A DNA stretch of 64,000 nt. Origin: Clostridium arbusti SL206 (GTDB lineage: Bacteria; Bacillota; Clostridia; Clostridiales; Clostridiaceae). Each line of letters starts with the position of its first letter. Position 1 is the first letter of the stretch. Position numbers and translations under genes: made by a program. The notes under the pieces are model-generated. The model was not told where the DNA came from. It saw only the letters and a list, made by a program, of their open reading frames with translations, and did not search any database. Positions 9,055 to 17,804 of the stretch are shown here, piece by piece. The stretch spans positions 1 to 64,000 of the forward strand of contig NZ_BAEV01000003.1 in assembly GCF_000246895.1 (NCBI RefSeq), given 5' to 3'.

Positions 9055-10200
9055 CTACCATTCTGCTATAGTGCCATCATAATTTTTCCACTTAGGATTT
9101 GTCCATACTAATCCTTCTAAAGCAATCTTTTCTACAAATTCTTCATCAATTTCTAGTCCAAGTCCTGGCTTTTTAGGTATGTCTACATAGCCATCCTTGT
9201 ATTGAAATATTTCTTTATTTTTTACGAAATCTAGCAAGTCAAAACCTTTATTGTAGTGTATTCCAAGACTCTGCTCCTGTATAAATACATTAGGAGTACA
9301 TACATCCATTTGTAGTGTTGCTGCAAGTGCTATTGGTCCATAAGGTGCATGTGGTGCTACTGCTATGTCAAAGGCTTCTGCCATAGCTGCTATCTTCCTT
9401 GCCTCAAGTATCCCCCCTGTTAATGCTAAATCGGGCTGAATAATATCTATGACTCCATTCTTGAGAATATTTTTAAATTCCCATCTTGTACATAATCTTT
9501 CACCTGTAGCTAAAGGAGTTGACGTATATTTTGCTACTTCTGCAAAAGCCTCCTCATTTTCTGGCAGTACAACTTCTTCAAGAAACATAAGTTTATATGG
9601 GTCTAATTCCTTTGCTAAAACCTTTGCCATTGGCTTGTGTACTCTTCCATGAAAATCTACGCCTATGTTAAGATCATAACCTACTTCTTCCCTTATGGAT
9701 GCAACTCTATCCACTACTGCCTGCACCTTTTTAAAGGAATCTATATAATGTAATTCTTCTGTGGCATTCATTTTTACAGCCTGAAAGCCTCTATTTTTTC
9801 TATCAAGAGCTTCTTTAACAACCTCTGCTGGTCTGTCTCCACCTATCCATGAATATACCATTAATCTATCTCTTGCTGCTCCCCCTAGGAATTCATATAC
9901 AGGCATATTGTAAAATTTACCCTTTATATCCCATAGTGCCATTTCTATTCCTGATATTACAGTCATATTAATTGGCCCGCCTCTAAAGAAAGAACGGTAC
10001 AATTCCTGCCATAATCTCTCTATCTCAAAAGGATTCTTACCTATAAGATATTCTCCCATTTCTTTAGCTCCAGCTACTACTGTTTCTGTTTTAGTTCCTG
10101 AAATCAATTCTCCCCATCCATCAATTCCCTCATCTGTACTTATCTTTATAAATATCCATCTTGGTTTTATTTTGTATACTTTTACTCCTGTTACTTTCAT
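9055..10200 (-). CDS. dgoD: D-galactonate dehydratase (enolase superfamily)
   Basis: 381 residues, very close in length and layout to E. coli DgoD. The N-terminal capping domain carries PRWIFIKISTDEGIDGWGE. The barrel has the metal ligands Asp in GVDFHGR, Glu in MFLEE and Glu in ATGERL, plus the catalytic His in APHAPYGPIALAA. DgoD turns galactonate into 2-keto-3-deoxygalactonate. The IIEEPV-type motif here reads LEEVV, with Val for Pro. Being the last gene of an operon with a PTS and an aldolase but no kinase, it may act on a phosphorylated acid instead of free galactonate; that is inference. Start after GGAGGGATATATAT. Confidence 0.88.
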   Translation of the reverse strand: MKVTGVKVYKIKPRWIFIKISTDEGIDGWGELISGTKTETVVAGAKEMGEYLIGKNPFEIERLWQELYRSFFRGGPINMTVISGIEMALWDIKGKFYNMPVYEFLGGAARDRLMVYSWIGGDRPAEVVKEALDRKNRGFQAVKMNATEELHYIDSFKKVQAVVDRVASIREEVGYDLNIGVDFHGRVHKPMAKVLAKELDPYKLMFLEEVVLPENEEAFAEVAKYTSTPLATGERLCTRWEFKNILKNGVIDIIQPDLALTGGILEARKIAAMAEAFDIAVAPHAPYGPIALAATLQMDVCTPNVFIQEQSLGIHYNKGFDLLDFVKNKEIFQYKDGYVDIPKKPGLGLEIDEEFVEKIALEGLVWTNPKWKNYDGTIAEW

Positions 10201-10240
10201 ATATATATCCCTCCAGAACTATTATCAATTTAGATACAGC

Positions 10241-11623
10241 CTATTCTAAAACCGGACTTTTCTCTTCACTTTGTAACACTTTTTGTGCATCTTTTTTCTT
10301 CTTGATTACCTCAATATAAAACCATATAGCTACAAATGCTGCAATGAAAATAGGTACTGTTATTACTACATTTCCCGTAAACACTTCAAATACTATAAAA
10401 CTTACTGTTAAACTTGTTGCTGCAAAAGAAGATATGAGCGCACCACCTGCCATAGATAAATCTATACCTGTAGACTTTGCAAGTTCTGTCATTACTGGCG
10501 CAGTCTTAGTTCCTGCTAATAATATTGCACCTGTACATGCTAAGCCCATAATAATATTCTTTATTAAATTACCTCTGGTTAGGGCTACTACCAAAGCTAC
10601 TCTAAATGGAACTACAGCTAAATCTGCAAAGGGTAGTACTCTGTTACCTGGCAAAACTACTGCTAACGCTATAGTTAGTGGTATTACTATAAGAGATGTA
10701 GTTATAACTTCTGTATTTCCAACTACTACAGCTGCATCTAAACCTATTAGGAATTTTCTTCCTTTGAATTTTTCTTTAGTAAATTTCTTTGCTGCTTCAG
10801 AGATTGGCATTAAGCCTTCCATAAATAAAGAAGTCATCTTAGGAATAAGCACCATTACCGCTGCCATATTAACAGCTATACCAAGTATTTTAGTTATGTC
10901 ATACTTTGCAAGTGCGCCTATAACGCCTCCTAGGATAAGTCCCATAATCATTGGTTCTCCAAAGAAACCTAAATACTTTTTAGCATCTTTTATATCAAAT
11001 TTAACCTTATTTATTCCTGGAATTCTATCTAAAAGCATATTTAATGGTACTGCTATAACTAATGAAGATAAAGCCGATACCGTTGGTAGAGATACTCCCG
11101 GAAGTCCAAAGTAATCCTTTACAAGATGTTCCGTCCAATCTGACATTTTAAATGTAATTACTGCCATTGCTACAGTTGCTGACACACCTAGAACAACATT
11201 CTTTGTAACAAAATAAGTCATTATTCCAACTATGGCCATATGATGGTAATTCCATATATCAACATCTAATGTATTTGTTTTCTTGAGTATGAGTAAGACT
11301 ATATTGCTAAGTAATATAACAAATATTAAAATAGCAATTATTGGTGAAGACCAGGTCACTGCTGCTATGGCGCCCCATCCTACATCTAATACATCCAGTT
11401 TTATTCCAAAGTTCTTTACCATATCCTGCGCTGCTGGTCCAAGGTTTGTTGCAAGAAGATTTATTACAAGCTTAATTCCTGCGAAACCTATTCCTACTAT
11501 TAAACCAGACCTAAATGCTTTTGCTGGTTTTACTCTAAATATAAGTCCTATAACAAATATGATCAATGGAAGCATGACAGTAGGCCCTGCATCCAGTAGA
11601 ACATTAAATACTTTTAATATCAT
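10241..11623 (-). CDS. gatC: PTS galactitol-family transporter, IIC component
   Basis: 460 residues with about ten hydrophobic segments, of the GatC (galactitol-type) PTS permease family. The N-terminal region PTVMLPLIIFVIGLIFRVKP and the segment GLIVGIGFAGIKLVI are typical. It is the membrane channel that takes up the substrate for phosphorylation by the IIB protein encoded just upstream. The strong GGGGGGG site precedes the ATG. Because the operon contains galactonate-type enzymes and no galactitol-phosphate dehydrogenase, the substrate is more likely a sugar acid such as galactonate than galactitol. Confidence 0.88.
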   Translation of the reverse strand: MILKVFNVLLDAGPTVMLPLIIFVIGLIFRVKPAKAFRSGLIVGIGFAGIKLVINLLATNLGPAAQDMVKNFGIKLDVLDVGWGAIAAVTWSSPIIAILIFVILLSNIVLLILKKTNTLDVDIWNYHHMAIVGIMTYFVTKNVVLGVSATVAMAVITFKMSDWTEHLVKDYFGLPGVSLPTVSALSSLVIAVPLNMLLDRIPGINKVKFDIKDAKKYLGFFGEPMIMGLILGGVIGALAKYDITKILGIAVNMAAVMVLIPKMTSLFMEGLMPISEAAKKFTKEKFKGRKFLIGLDAAVVVGNTEVITTSLIVIPLTIALAVVLPGNRVLPFADLAVVPFRVALVVALTRGNLIKNIIMGLACTGAILLAGTKTAPVMTELAKSTGIDLSMAGGALISSFAATSLTVSFIVFEVFTGNVVITVPIFIAAFVAIWFYIEVIKKKKDAQKVLQSEEKSPVLE

Positions 11624-11653
11624 TTATAAACCCCCCCATACTATGAATGTATC

Positions 11654-11932
11654 TTATTTTAGTGCATTCACAATTTCATCAATGGTTTCTTCTTCTCCAA
11701 CTCCCGTTAATAACGATATTGCTCCTATTACTGGAACGTTTACAGCCTCACCCTCAAATTTTCCTGTAGTTACTAATAAATCATAATCTGAAACCTTTGA
11801 TTCTACTTCTAAAAGTTTACACTGAGTTACTGCTATATCTACATGTTGATCTTCACAAGCCTCTTTAATTTTAGTTGCCACCACTGTTGATGTTGCTATT
11901 CCATTTCCACATGCTACTAATACTCTTTTCAT
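11654..11932 (-). CDS. gatB: PTS galactitol-family IIB component
   Basis: 92 residues from the ATG at 11932, chosen for the AGGGGG site eight bases upstream; nine further upstream codons are open but unsupported. The N-terminus MKRVLVACGNGIATSTVVA is the IIB P-loop with the phosphorylated Cys at residue 8. It accepts phosphate from IIA and passes it to the sugar during transport through the IIC protein encoded directly downstream. Confidence 0.9.
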   Translation of the reverse strand: MKRVLVACGNGIATSTVVATKIKEACEDQHVDIAVTQCKLLEVESKVSDYDLLVTTGKFEGEAVNVPVIGAISLLTGVGEEETIDEIVNALK

Positions 11933-12030
11933 TTTAAAATCCCCCTTATATTTTTTCATTAATTTTTACTAATTTAATAATATTTCTTATTTTAAAGTTT
12001 TATTGCTGAGATTAAAATATTTCTTATTAA

Positions 12031-12501
12031 TTAATTTGCCATAAGATATGGAGTCAATTCATTAATAATTTCTTCATCTGAAGAAGCCTTTACAATTTGT
12101 TTTAGTAAATCTGGATTCTGTATAAGTTTAACTATTCTCTGAAGCATTTCAATATGACCATGAGGTTCGCTTAGTGCAAGCATAATTATAATACTTACAT
12201 TTAGACTTTTATCTGGATCATCCATAGCTCTAAATTTCACTGGATTCTTTAATACTCCCACAGCTAAGCTTGCCTTATTTACTAATTTATGGTCTGCATG
12301 AGGTATTGCTATTTTCACATCTACAGAAGGTAGCGCCGTTGGATACTCCTTTTCTCTGTCTAAAATGGCCTTCTCATATCCTTTTTTCACATAACCCTTT
12401 TCCAAGAGCTTTGTAGCCAAAAACTTTAAAGCTTCTATATTATCGTTAAACTCTAAATTTTTGAATACTAAATCCTTTGAAAAGTAAACTTCACCACTCA
12501 T
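12031..12501 (-). CDS. gatA: PTS fructose/galactitol-type IIA component
   Basis: 156 residues from the ATG at 12501 (AAGG seven bases upstream; a GTG two codons earlier is the alternative). It is a single EIIA-2 domain: the phosphorylated His is in KIAIPHADH (about residue 68), and the later ALSEPHGHIEMLQRI stretch is typical. It receives phosphate from HPr and hands it to the IIB protein. It lies between the aldolase gene and IIB in the same operon. Confidence 0.9.
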   Translation of the reverse strand: MSGEVYFSKDLVFKNLEFNDNIEALKFLATKLLEKGYVKKGYEKAILDREKEYPTALPSVDVKIAIPHADHKLVNKASLAVGVLKNPVKFRAMDDPDKSLNVSIIIMLALSEPHGHIEMLQRIVKLIQNPDLLKQIVKASSDEEIINELTPYLMAN

Positions 12502-12512
12502 TTTCACACCTT

Positions 12513-13130
12513 CTAACCTATCTTTTTTTCAAATTCTTTTAAAGATTCTATCAAACCTTCTATATTTTCATTTAATACATCATCTTTATTAAATACACCA
12601 GAACCTATTCCTAAAAAATCTGCTCCCTTACTGAAAAATTCCTTTGAATTATCCTTATTAATACCACCCACAGCCATTAGAGGTAATTCCCCTAGTGGTG
12701 CTTTAACATCCTTAAAAAATCTACTTCCACATTCTACTGCTGGAAATACCTTAACTATATCTGCCCCATCTTCAAAAGATTTATATATTTCTGTTGGACT
12801 CATAGCCCCAGGCACTGTTATTACTGAGTTTTCCTTACAAAGATCTATTATTTCCTTAGATAATAGAACTGGTGAAAGAATAAATTCAGCTCCTGCATTA
12901 ATTGCTTTTTTTGCATTTTCTAAAGTAGTAACAGTACCAGCTCCTATATGAATTTTATCTCCATATTTTTTATGAAAATCATGAATCATATCTATGGAAC
13001 CTTCAGTATTCATTGTAATCTCAACTGAATTTATATTACTTTTCAGCAATGCTTTAATAACTGTTTCTGCCTGAGTGTAAGTACATCCTCTTAAGATAAT
13101 AGTGACTCTTGGAAAGTTTTTTATATTCAT
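12513..13130 (-). CDS. 2-dehydro-3-deoxy-6-phosphogalactonate/phosphogluconate aldolase
   Basis: 205 residues, the length of E. coli DgoA and of KDPG aldolases. The Schiff-base Lys is in ADIVKVFPA, the catalytic Glu region in NSVEITMNTEGS, and the phosphate site near GGINKDN. It splits KDPGal (or KDPG) to pyruvate and glyceraldehyde-3-phosphate. It is the first gene after the sigma-54 promoter and has an AAGGAGGTG site. Its presence with DgoD shows the operon uses a DeLey-Doudoroff type route. KDPG versus KDPGal preference cannot be read from sequence. Confidence 0.88.
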   Translation of the reverse strand: MNIKNFPRVTIILRGCTYTQAETVIKALLKSNINSVEITMNTEGSIDMIHDFHKKYGDKIHIGAGTVTTLENAKKAINAGAEFILSPVLLSKEIIDLCKENSVITVPGAMSPTEIYKSFEDGADIVKVFPAVECGSRFFKDVKAPLGELPLMAVGGINKDNSKEFFSKGADFLGIGSGVFNKDDVLNENIEGLIESLKEFEKKIG

Positions 13131-13163
13131 TTATTTCACCTCCTTGATTACACTATTATATAG

Positions 13164-13180
13164 AGCAACTATGATGCCAA
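13164..13180 (-). promoter_or_regulatory. Sigma-54 (-24/-12) promoter of the galactonate PTS operon
   Basis: On the minus strand the sequence reads TTGGCATCATAGTTGCT. This matches the RpoN consensus (TGGCAC, five bases, TTGCA/T), with exactly ten bases between the GG and GC pairs. It starts right after the stop codon of the LevR-like activator and lies about 35 bases before the aldolase start. The activator carries an intact GAFTGA loop, so both halves of a sigma-54 system are seen together. Confidence 0.88.
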
Positions 13181-16120
13181 CTATCTGGTCAATATTGTGG
13201 TTTTAAATAAAATATCCATTATTTCTTTTTTATCTTTAGCCGATCTTATTTTTAAAAGTGCCTCATTACTTGATATTATCCTATATAATTGTTCAAAGTA
13301 ATCCTTTGAATCTTCTTTTAACGCAATCATAAAAATTAAATCCACATTATTTACACCATCCCAATTTATAGGTTTGGCTAATTTAGTAACTGCTATGGTT
13401 GGTTTTGTAACAAATTTACTATCACCATGTGGAATGGCTATTCCACCCTTTAAATACGTGGCTCCCAATGCCTCTCTCTTGTATAAACTCAATAAAAAAC
13501 CATCTTCTACATAATCGGCCTCAACTAACCTCTTAGTCATATTATCTAATAGTTCATCCTTATATTTGTAATCTTCCTGTGGGAAAATAAAATCAGTTGG
13601 TATTATATTTGATAGCTTATTTTTTAATATATTTTCCTTATTAATTAACTTTTTTAGAGTACCTAAAGCTGTACCCGTTACTACATTTTCTACAGATATA
13701 AAAGGTATACCCTTAATTTCTGGATTTATAGTACCAACTATAGCTAAAATCTCTTTATTTTTATGTATCCTATCTATGATTGAATTAACATTCTCACCAT
13801 TCATATATCCTAAAGGTATTATTTCAATATCTTTAACACTATCCTCCAAATAATTTTGAATATACTCTTTTACCTTTTCAGCCGAACCTTCCCCTGTTAT
13901 GCATAAGGTTATTATTGCTTTAGCTTTATTAGTGTCATCTATACTACAGCCCCTACTAATATAATTTTTATTATCTATTTCATCAGCTATACTATCCAGT
14001 GTATCTTCAGGTAACAGAGCTCTTCTTACACACTCCAGTACCATCAAAGTATCAACTCTGCCTATTACTCTAGTTGGGATTCCTGTTTTTGCAGTTATTA
14101 TATCTCCAAAGGTTGTTAGAGAACCCATGTCCACTAATAAAATACACCCCTTGCCCTCATCAACCTTTTTCACAAGTTTTATAGTTTTTTCAAGCATTAT
14201 ATTTGGCGAATCACTGAGTTCCATTTCTAGACCAACAGCATGTTTCACGCCTAATAACCTATTGGCAACCTCCGCCATGCCAGAAGCTACTCTTCCATGA
14301 GACAATACTATTATTCCCACTCTACCTTCTTCAATCTTATTTTTATGTTGAAAATGTTTTAGATAGAGGGCAATAAAGGCTATTTCATCTTCTGGAAAAT
14401 TTATATTAAATTTTTGCTCTACTAATTCAGCGATTTTCTTAGAAACTCTATACTCCTTTTTATACTCTTTTTTAACCATATCTAAATTTGGATTAACTAT
14501 ATTATGTCTGTTTAACAATCTATCATGAGCTGATTTTAGATGAATTGCCAGAGGATATATTACCTTTCTCTGAATTTCAGGTATATTTTCTTTAATTAAA
14601 CTATAAATATCTTCTATTACCTCCAGTATATCTTCACCAATAATATCAACTAACTCTCTTATATTTGTAGAAGATAAATTTACTGCTGTAGCAAATCTCA
14701 TGAGTTCATCTTCTACCTGACTGCCTATTATCTTATTAATATCTCTATCACTATGGCCCTCATTTTTTAATTTCTTATAGCTTTCTTCAATAAATAAGTA
14801 AATATTATCTGTATTTACATCATTGTATAAATCCTTACGCAATACCTCTATCCCCTTTGAGGAAACTATTATATCCTCATAAGTATATTTCTCTAGTTCA
14901 TCATCCTTTATATTAGAACTCAATACCTGTTCTTTAACATAATCCGGTACATCCTTAAAGATAACTCTTACATTTTCTTTATTATTAAGAGTTGAATTCA
15001 AGAATCCTTTTGCACAGCATACCTGAATATCACTTTTCAGCTGACCTATATTACCAGGACAATCATGTATCATAAAGGATTTTATAACGTCTCTTGACAC
15101 AAATATATCCTTACCTAACCTTACACTTTCATTTAGAAAGAAATTTTTTATTATTTCAAATCTCTCCTTATAAGATCTATCATTAATAGAAGGTATTTGA
15201 ATTATCATAGGTATCCTTCTTCTAAAGGTCAAAAGTAAAGAGCCTTCTGGACTTTCAGTAGTTGCTGCAATAATCATTAATTTACTTTCTCTAGTAAGCT
15301 CCGTTTCTCCTAGTCTTCTGAATTTACCCCTATCTATTAAGTAAAAAAGTATTTCCTGACCTTCAGAAGGTAGTCTATGAATTTCATCTAGGAATAATAT
15401 GCCGCCGTCACAAAGTTCTACCATTCCCTTTTTACCATCTCCGGCACCAGTAAAGGCACCTTTTGCATGTCCAAATAACTGCGATAATAATAATTGAGGA
15501 TTATCTGCATAATCAGCACAGTTAAATACCATAAAAGGTGCATTAGTAGAAAAGTTTTTGGTAGTCTTTGCAAAATTATACATCACCTCAGCCATATAGC
15601 TTTTCCCAACTCCTGATGGACCAAGTAGTAATGTATGAAGTCCATTTGGAGGATATAAAATTGCCGCCTTAGCTTGATTTATCTGAAGCTTTAAACTACC
15701 ATCATTTCCTATAATAGAATTAAATGGGTCATACTCTTTTTCTGTAGTTCCTTTCTCATAGATAACGTTTTCTTTAAGTTCAACTTTATTAGTTTCAACC
15801 ATATTAATATCACTATCTTCTAAAAGTTTAGCAGCTTCTTTTTTTATTTCAACTGCTGTGTATCTTGATAATTTGTATCCTATATCATTTAAACCTCTTG
15901 TAAATGCTCTATCTGATATATTTCTATCTTTTTTTATAATTTCTAATGCATCTTTTAATATTATTTCTTTCCTTCTCTGTCTGGAATCTGGAATTCTATT
16001 AAGTTTTCTACATTGAGTTACTATCTCTCTAGATATCCCCACCTGTTTTGCTATTTCTTCATCAGTATATGGATTTCTCTTATCTTCCGAGTCTATTATT
16101 TTTTTAATTTTAGCATCCAA
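13181..16120 (-). CDS. LevR-like sigma-54-dependent activator with PTS regulatory domains
   Basis: About 979 residues from a TTG at 16120 preceded by AAGGTGAT; an ATG five codons upstream has no ribosome binding site. Order: N-terminal helix-turn-helix region; AAA+ ATPase with Walker A GPSGVGKS (about 167) and the sigma-54 contact loop GAFTGA (about 218); a PRD domain with conserved His; an EIIA-Man domain with His in VLSHGR (about 607); an EIIB-Gat-like domain with Cys in TLCITGEG (about 741); and a C-terminal EIIA-fructose-type domain with His in IAIPHGDSK (about 897). LevR usually ends in a second PRD; here an EIIA domain takes that place. It should activate the promoter immediately downstream according to PTS phosphorylation state. 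Confidence 0.92.
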   Translation of the reverse strand: MDAKIKKIIDSEDKRNPYTDEEIAKQVGISREIVTQCRKLNRIPDSRQRRKEIILKDALEIIKKDRNISDRAFTRGLNDIGYKLSRYTAVEIKKEAAKLLEDSDINMVETNKVELKENVIYEKGTTEKEYDPFNSIIGNDGSLKLQINQAKAAILYPPNGLHTLLLGPSGVGKSYMAEVMYNFAKTTKNFSTNAPFMVFNCADYADNPQLLLSQLFGHAKGAFTGAGDGKKGMVELCDGGILFLDEIHRLPSEGQEILFYLIDRGKFRRLGETELTRESKLMIIAATTESPEGSLLLTFRRRIPMIIQIPSINDRSYKERFEIIKNFFLNESVRLGKDIFVSRDVIKSFMIHDCPGNIGQLKSDIQVCCAKGFLNSTLNNKENVRVIFKDVPDYVKEQVLSSNIKDDELEKYTYEDIIVSSKGIEVLRKDLYNDVNTDNIYLFIEESYKKLKNEGHSDRDINKIIGSQVEDELMRFATAVNLSSTNIRELVDIIGEDILEVIEDIYSLIKENIPEIQRKVIYPLAIHLKSAHDRLLNRHNIVNPNLDMVKKEYKKEYRVSKKIAELVEQKFNINFPEDEIAFIALYLKHFQHKNKIEEGRVGIIVLSHGRVASGMAEVANRLLGVKHAVGLEMELSDSPNIMLEKTIKLVKKVDEGKGCILLVDMGSLTTFGDIITAKTGIPTRVIGRVDTLMVLECVRRALLPEDTLDSIADEIDNKNYISRGCSIDDTNKAKAIITLCITGEGSAEKVKEYIQNYLEDSVKDIEIIPLGYMNGENVNSIIDRIHKNKEILAIVGTINPEIKGIPFISVENVVTGTALGTLKKLINKENILKNKLSNIIPTDFIFPQEDYKYKDELLDNMTKRLVEADYVEDGFLLSLYKREALGATYLKGGIAIPHGDSKFVTKPTIAVTKLAKPINWDGVNNVDLIFMIALKEDSKDYFEQLYRIISSNEALLKIRSAKDKKEIMDILFKTTILTR

Positions 16121-16304
16121 ATTTATCACCTTCATGCTTTATTTAAAATTAGATTCCTTTAAACATTAACTTAATACCACTATAAAGCATATAATAATTT
16201 CTTTTAATAATGCAAGAAATATAAAAATATTTTTATGTGAAAATTTTTACAGATAAATGTAATTATATCAATACGTGAAATAATTCCTTATAAAATTTAG
16301 ATTT

Positions 16305-16463
16305 AGGCATATGAAAATAAATAGTAAGTCAAAGATGCGACGTATATTTTCAATCCTACAAGGAAATAGGTTCTTCAGATAGTGAGCTATCTGAAGGTTC
16401 TGTTGACGTAGTGGGATTCAAAATAGACTAGCATACTGACTAGTTATTTATTTGAATGTGCCT
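16305..16463 (+). repeat. MITE-like element, copy 1
   Basis: 159 bp bounded by AGGCA and TGCCT. The ends AGGCATATGAAAATAAATA (left) and the complement of the right end, AGGCACATTCAAATAAATA, form imperfect terminal inverted repeats. The two halves are inverted copies of each other along the whole length and meet in the hairpin CTTCAGATAG/CTATCTGAAG. No coding capacity. It lies between the LevR-like gene and the aminotransferase. Confidence 0.85.
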
Positions 16464-16490
16464 TATATTAACTTTCAATATCATAAAGAG

Positions 16491-16532
16491 AGCTGTCTCC
16501 AATAATATCTATACCTAACGAGACAGCTTTTT
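16491..16532. terminator. Possible terminator hairpin
   Basis: Arms agctgtctc and gagacagct enclose about 20 bases; a run of five T follows on the plus strand. It sits after the minus-strand aminotransferase gene, where the T run would be weaker (CTCTTTAT), so it may be bidirectional or of limited strength. Confidence 0.45.
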
Positions 16533-16558
16533 AGTCATTTTACTACTAAAGATAATTA

Positions 16559-17710
16559 TTATAAAACTTTTTCAATTCTATCAAAGGCTTCCTTAAGCTT
16601 TTCCACTCCAACAATACATGCAATTCTCACATATCCTTCTCCACTATCTCCAAAAGCAGTTCCAGGTATAAGGATAACTTTAGTTTTTTCAGCAATCATT
16701 TTTGAAAATTCTACTGAACTCATACCTGTACCTTTAATGTTAATAAAGTGATATATGCTACCTTTAGGTGGAAGAACACTTAGTCCCTTAATCTTATTTA
16801 TCCTCTCATAGGAATAAAATATTCTTTTTTTAACCTCATTTATTATTCTAGGCTGCACCTTTTCTCTTAGCCGCAGTGCATGTAAGGCCGCTCTTTGTGA
16901 GATAGAGGGTGCTGAATAACACATATTTTCATTAATATTTTTTATGCACTCTATTATATAATCTGTGGCAATTACATAACCTATTCTCCACCCCGTCATA
17001 GCGTACCCTTTAGAAAAGCTTCCAATTGTTATTGTTCTTTCCTTCATTCCAGGTATAGACGCAATAGGTAAAAATTTTTCTTTATAAGTGAAACTATCAT
17101 ATACTTCATCAGATATTATTATCAAATCATTTTCTATAGCTACCTTTGCTATTTCATTTAACAATTCTTTATCAAAGAAGGCGCCTGTTGGATTGTTGGG
17201 TGAGTTCAAAATTATAGCCTTAGTTTTTTTAGTTATTAATGCTTTCAATTTATCTATATTAATACTAAAATTATCCTCTTCTACTGTCTTTAAAATTACC
17301 GTTTTACCACCAACCAATTTTATTTGTTCTTTATAAGGTGTAAAATAAGGCTCATGAATTATTACCTCATCTCCCTCATCAATAATTGCCTCCAGCACTA
17401 AATACATTCCATGACAAGCACCTACTACTGCCATCACCTCTTTTTCTGTAAAATTATAATTATATTCATGGTCATAAAACTTTATTATTTCTCTAATAAA
17501 CTCAGGATCACCTTTAGGCTCTGTATATTTAGTATGACCATTCATTGCATCCTGCATAGCTCTTTCAATTATCACCTTAGGAGTTATAAAATCTGGAACA
17601 CCTATACTTAAATCTATTATATTCTTATCTTGTTTTAAATCTGCTGGCAACTCAAACATAACTGTATCTATATTTTGAGAATGTTTTTTTGAAATAAATC
17701 TATGCTCCAT
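16559..17710 (-). CDS. Aminotransferase, class I/II (PatA/AspC-like)
   Basis: 383 residues of fold type I PLP enzymes. The N-terminal IDLSIGVPDFITPKVI, the NSPNNPTGAFFD turn, the ISDEVYDSFTY segment, and the PLP lysine in SFSKGYAMTGWRIGY are all in place, with the carboxylate-binding Arg in YVRIACIVG. It transfers an amino group from an amino acid to a 2-oxo acid. It starts a run of minus-strand amino-acid genes in genomic order (peptidase, deiminase-like, hydroxyacid dehydrogenase upstream), which suggests use in amino-acid catabolism. Substrate not assignable. Confidence 0.9.
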   Translation of the reverse strand: MEHRFISKKHSQNIDTVMFELPADLKQDKNIIDLSIGVPDFITPKVIIERAMQDAMNGHTKYTEPKGDPEFIREIIKFYDHEYNYNFTEKEVMAVVGACHGMYLVLEAIIDEGDEVIIHEPYFTPYKEQIKLVGGKTVILKTVEEDNFSINIDKLKALITKKTKAIILNSPNNPTGAFFDKELLNEIAKVAIENDLIIISDEVYDSFTYKEKFLPIASIPGMKERTITIGSFSKGYAMTGWRIGYVIATDYIIECIKNINENMCYSAPSISQRAALHALRLREKVQPRIINEVKKRIFYSYERINKIKGLSVLPPKGSIYHFINIKGTGMSSVEFSKMIAEKTKVILIPGTAFGDSGEGYVRIACIVGVEKLKEAFDRIEKVL

Positions 17711-17804
17711 AACATATCACCTATCCATATAATATTTTTTAGAATTTTTCTTTAATTACAATACCTTCCTCTGTTCTTTTAATATCTCCATCATTTTTCA
17801 TATC

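Noticed and set aside
10344-11114. 256-codon plus-strand frame inside the PTS IIC gene
   Set aside because: It lies wholly antisense to a well-supported membrane protein gene, has no ribosome binding site and is a typical shadow frame.
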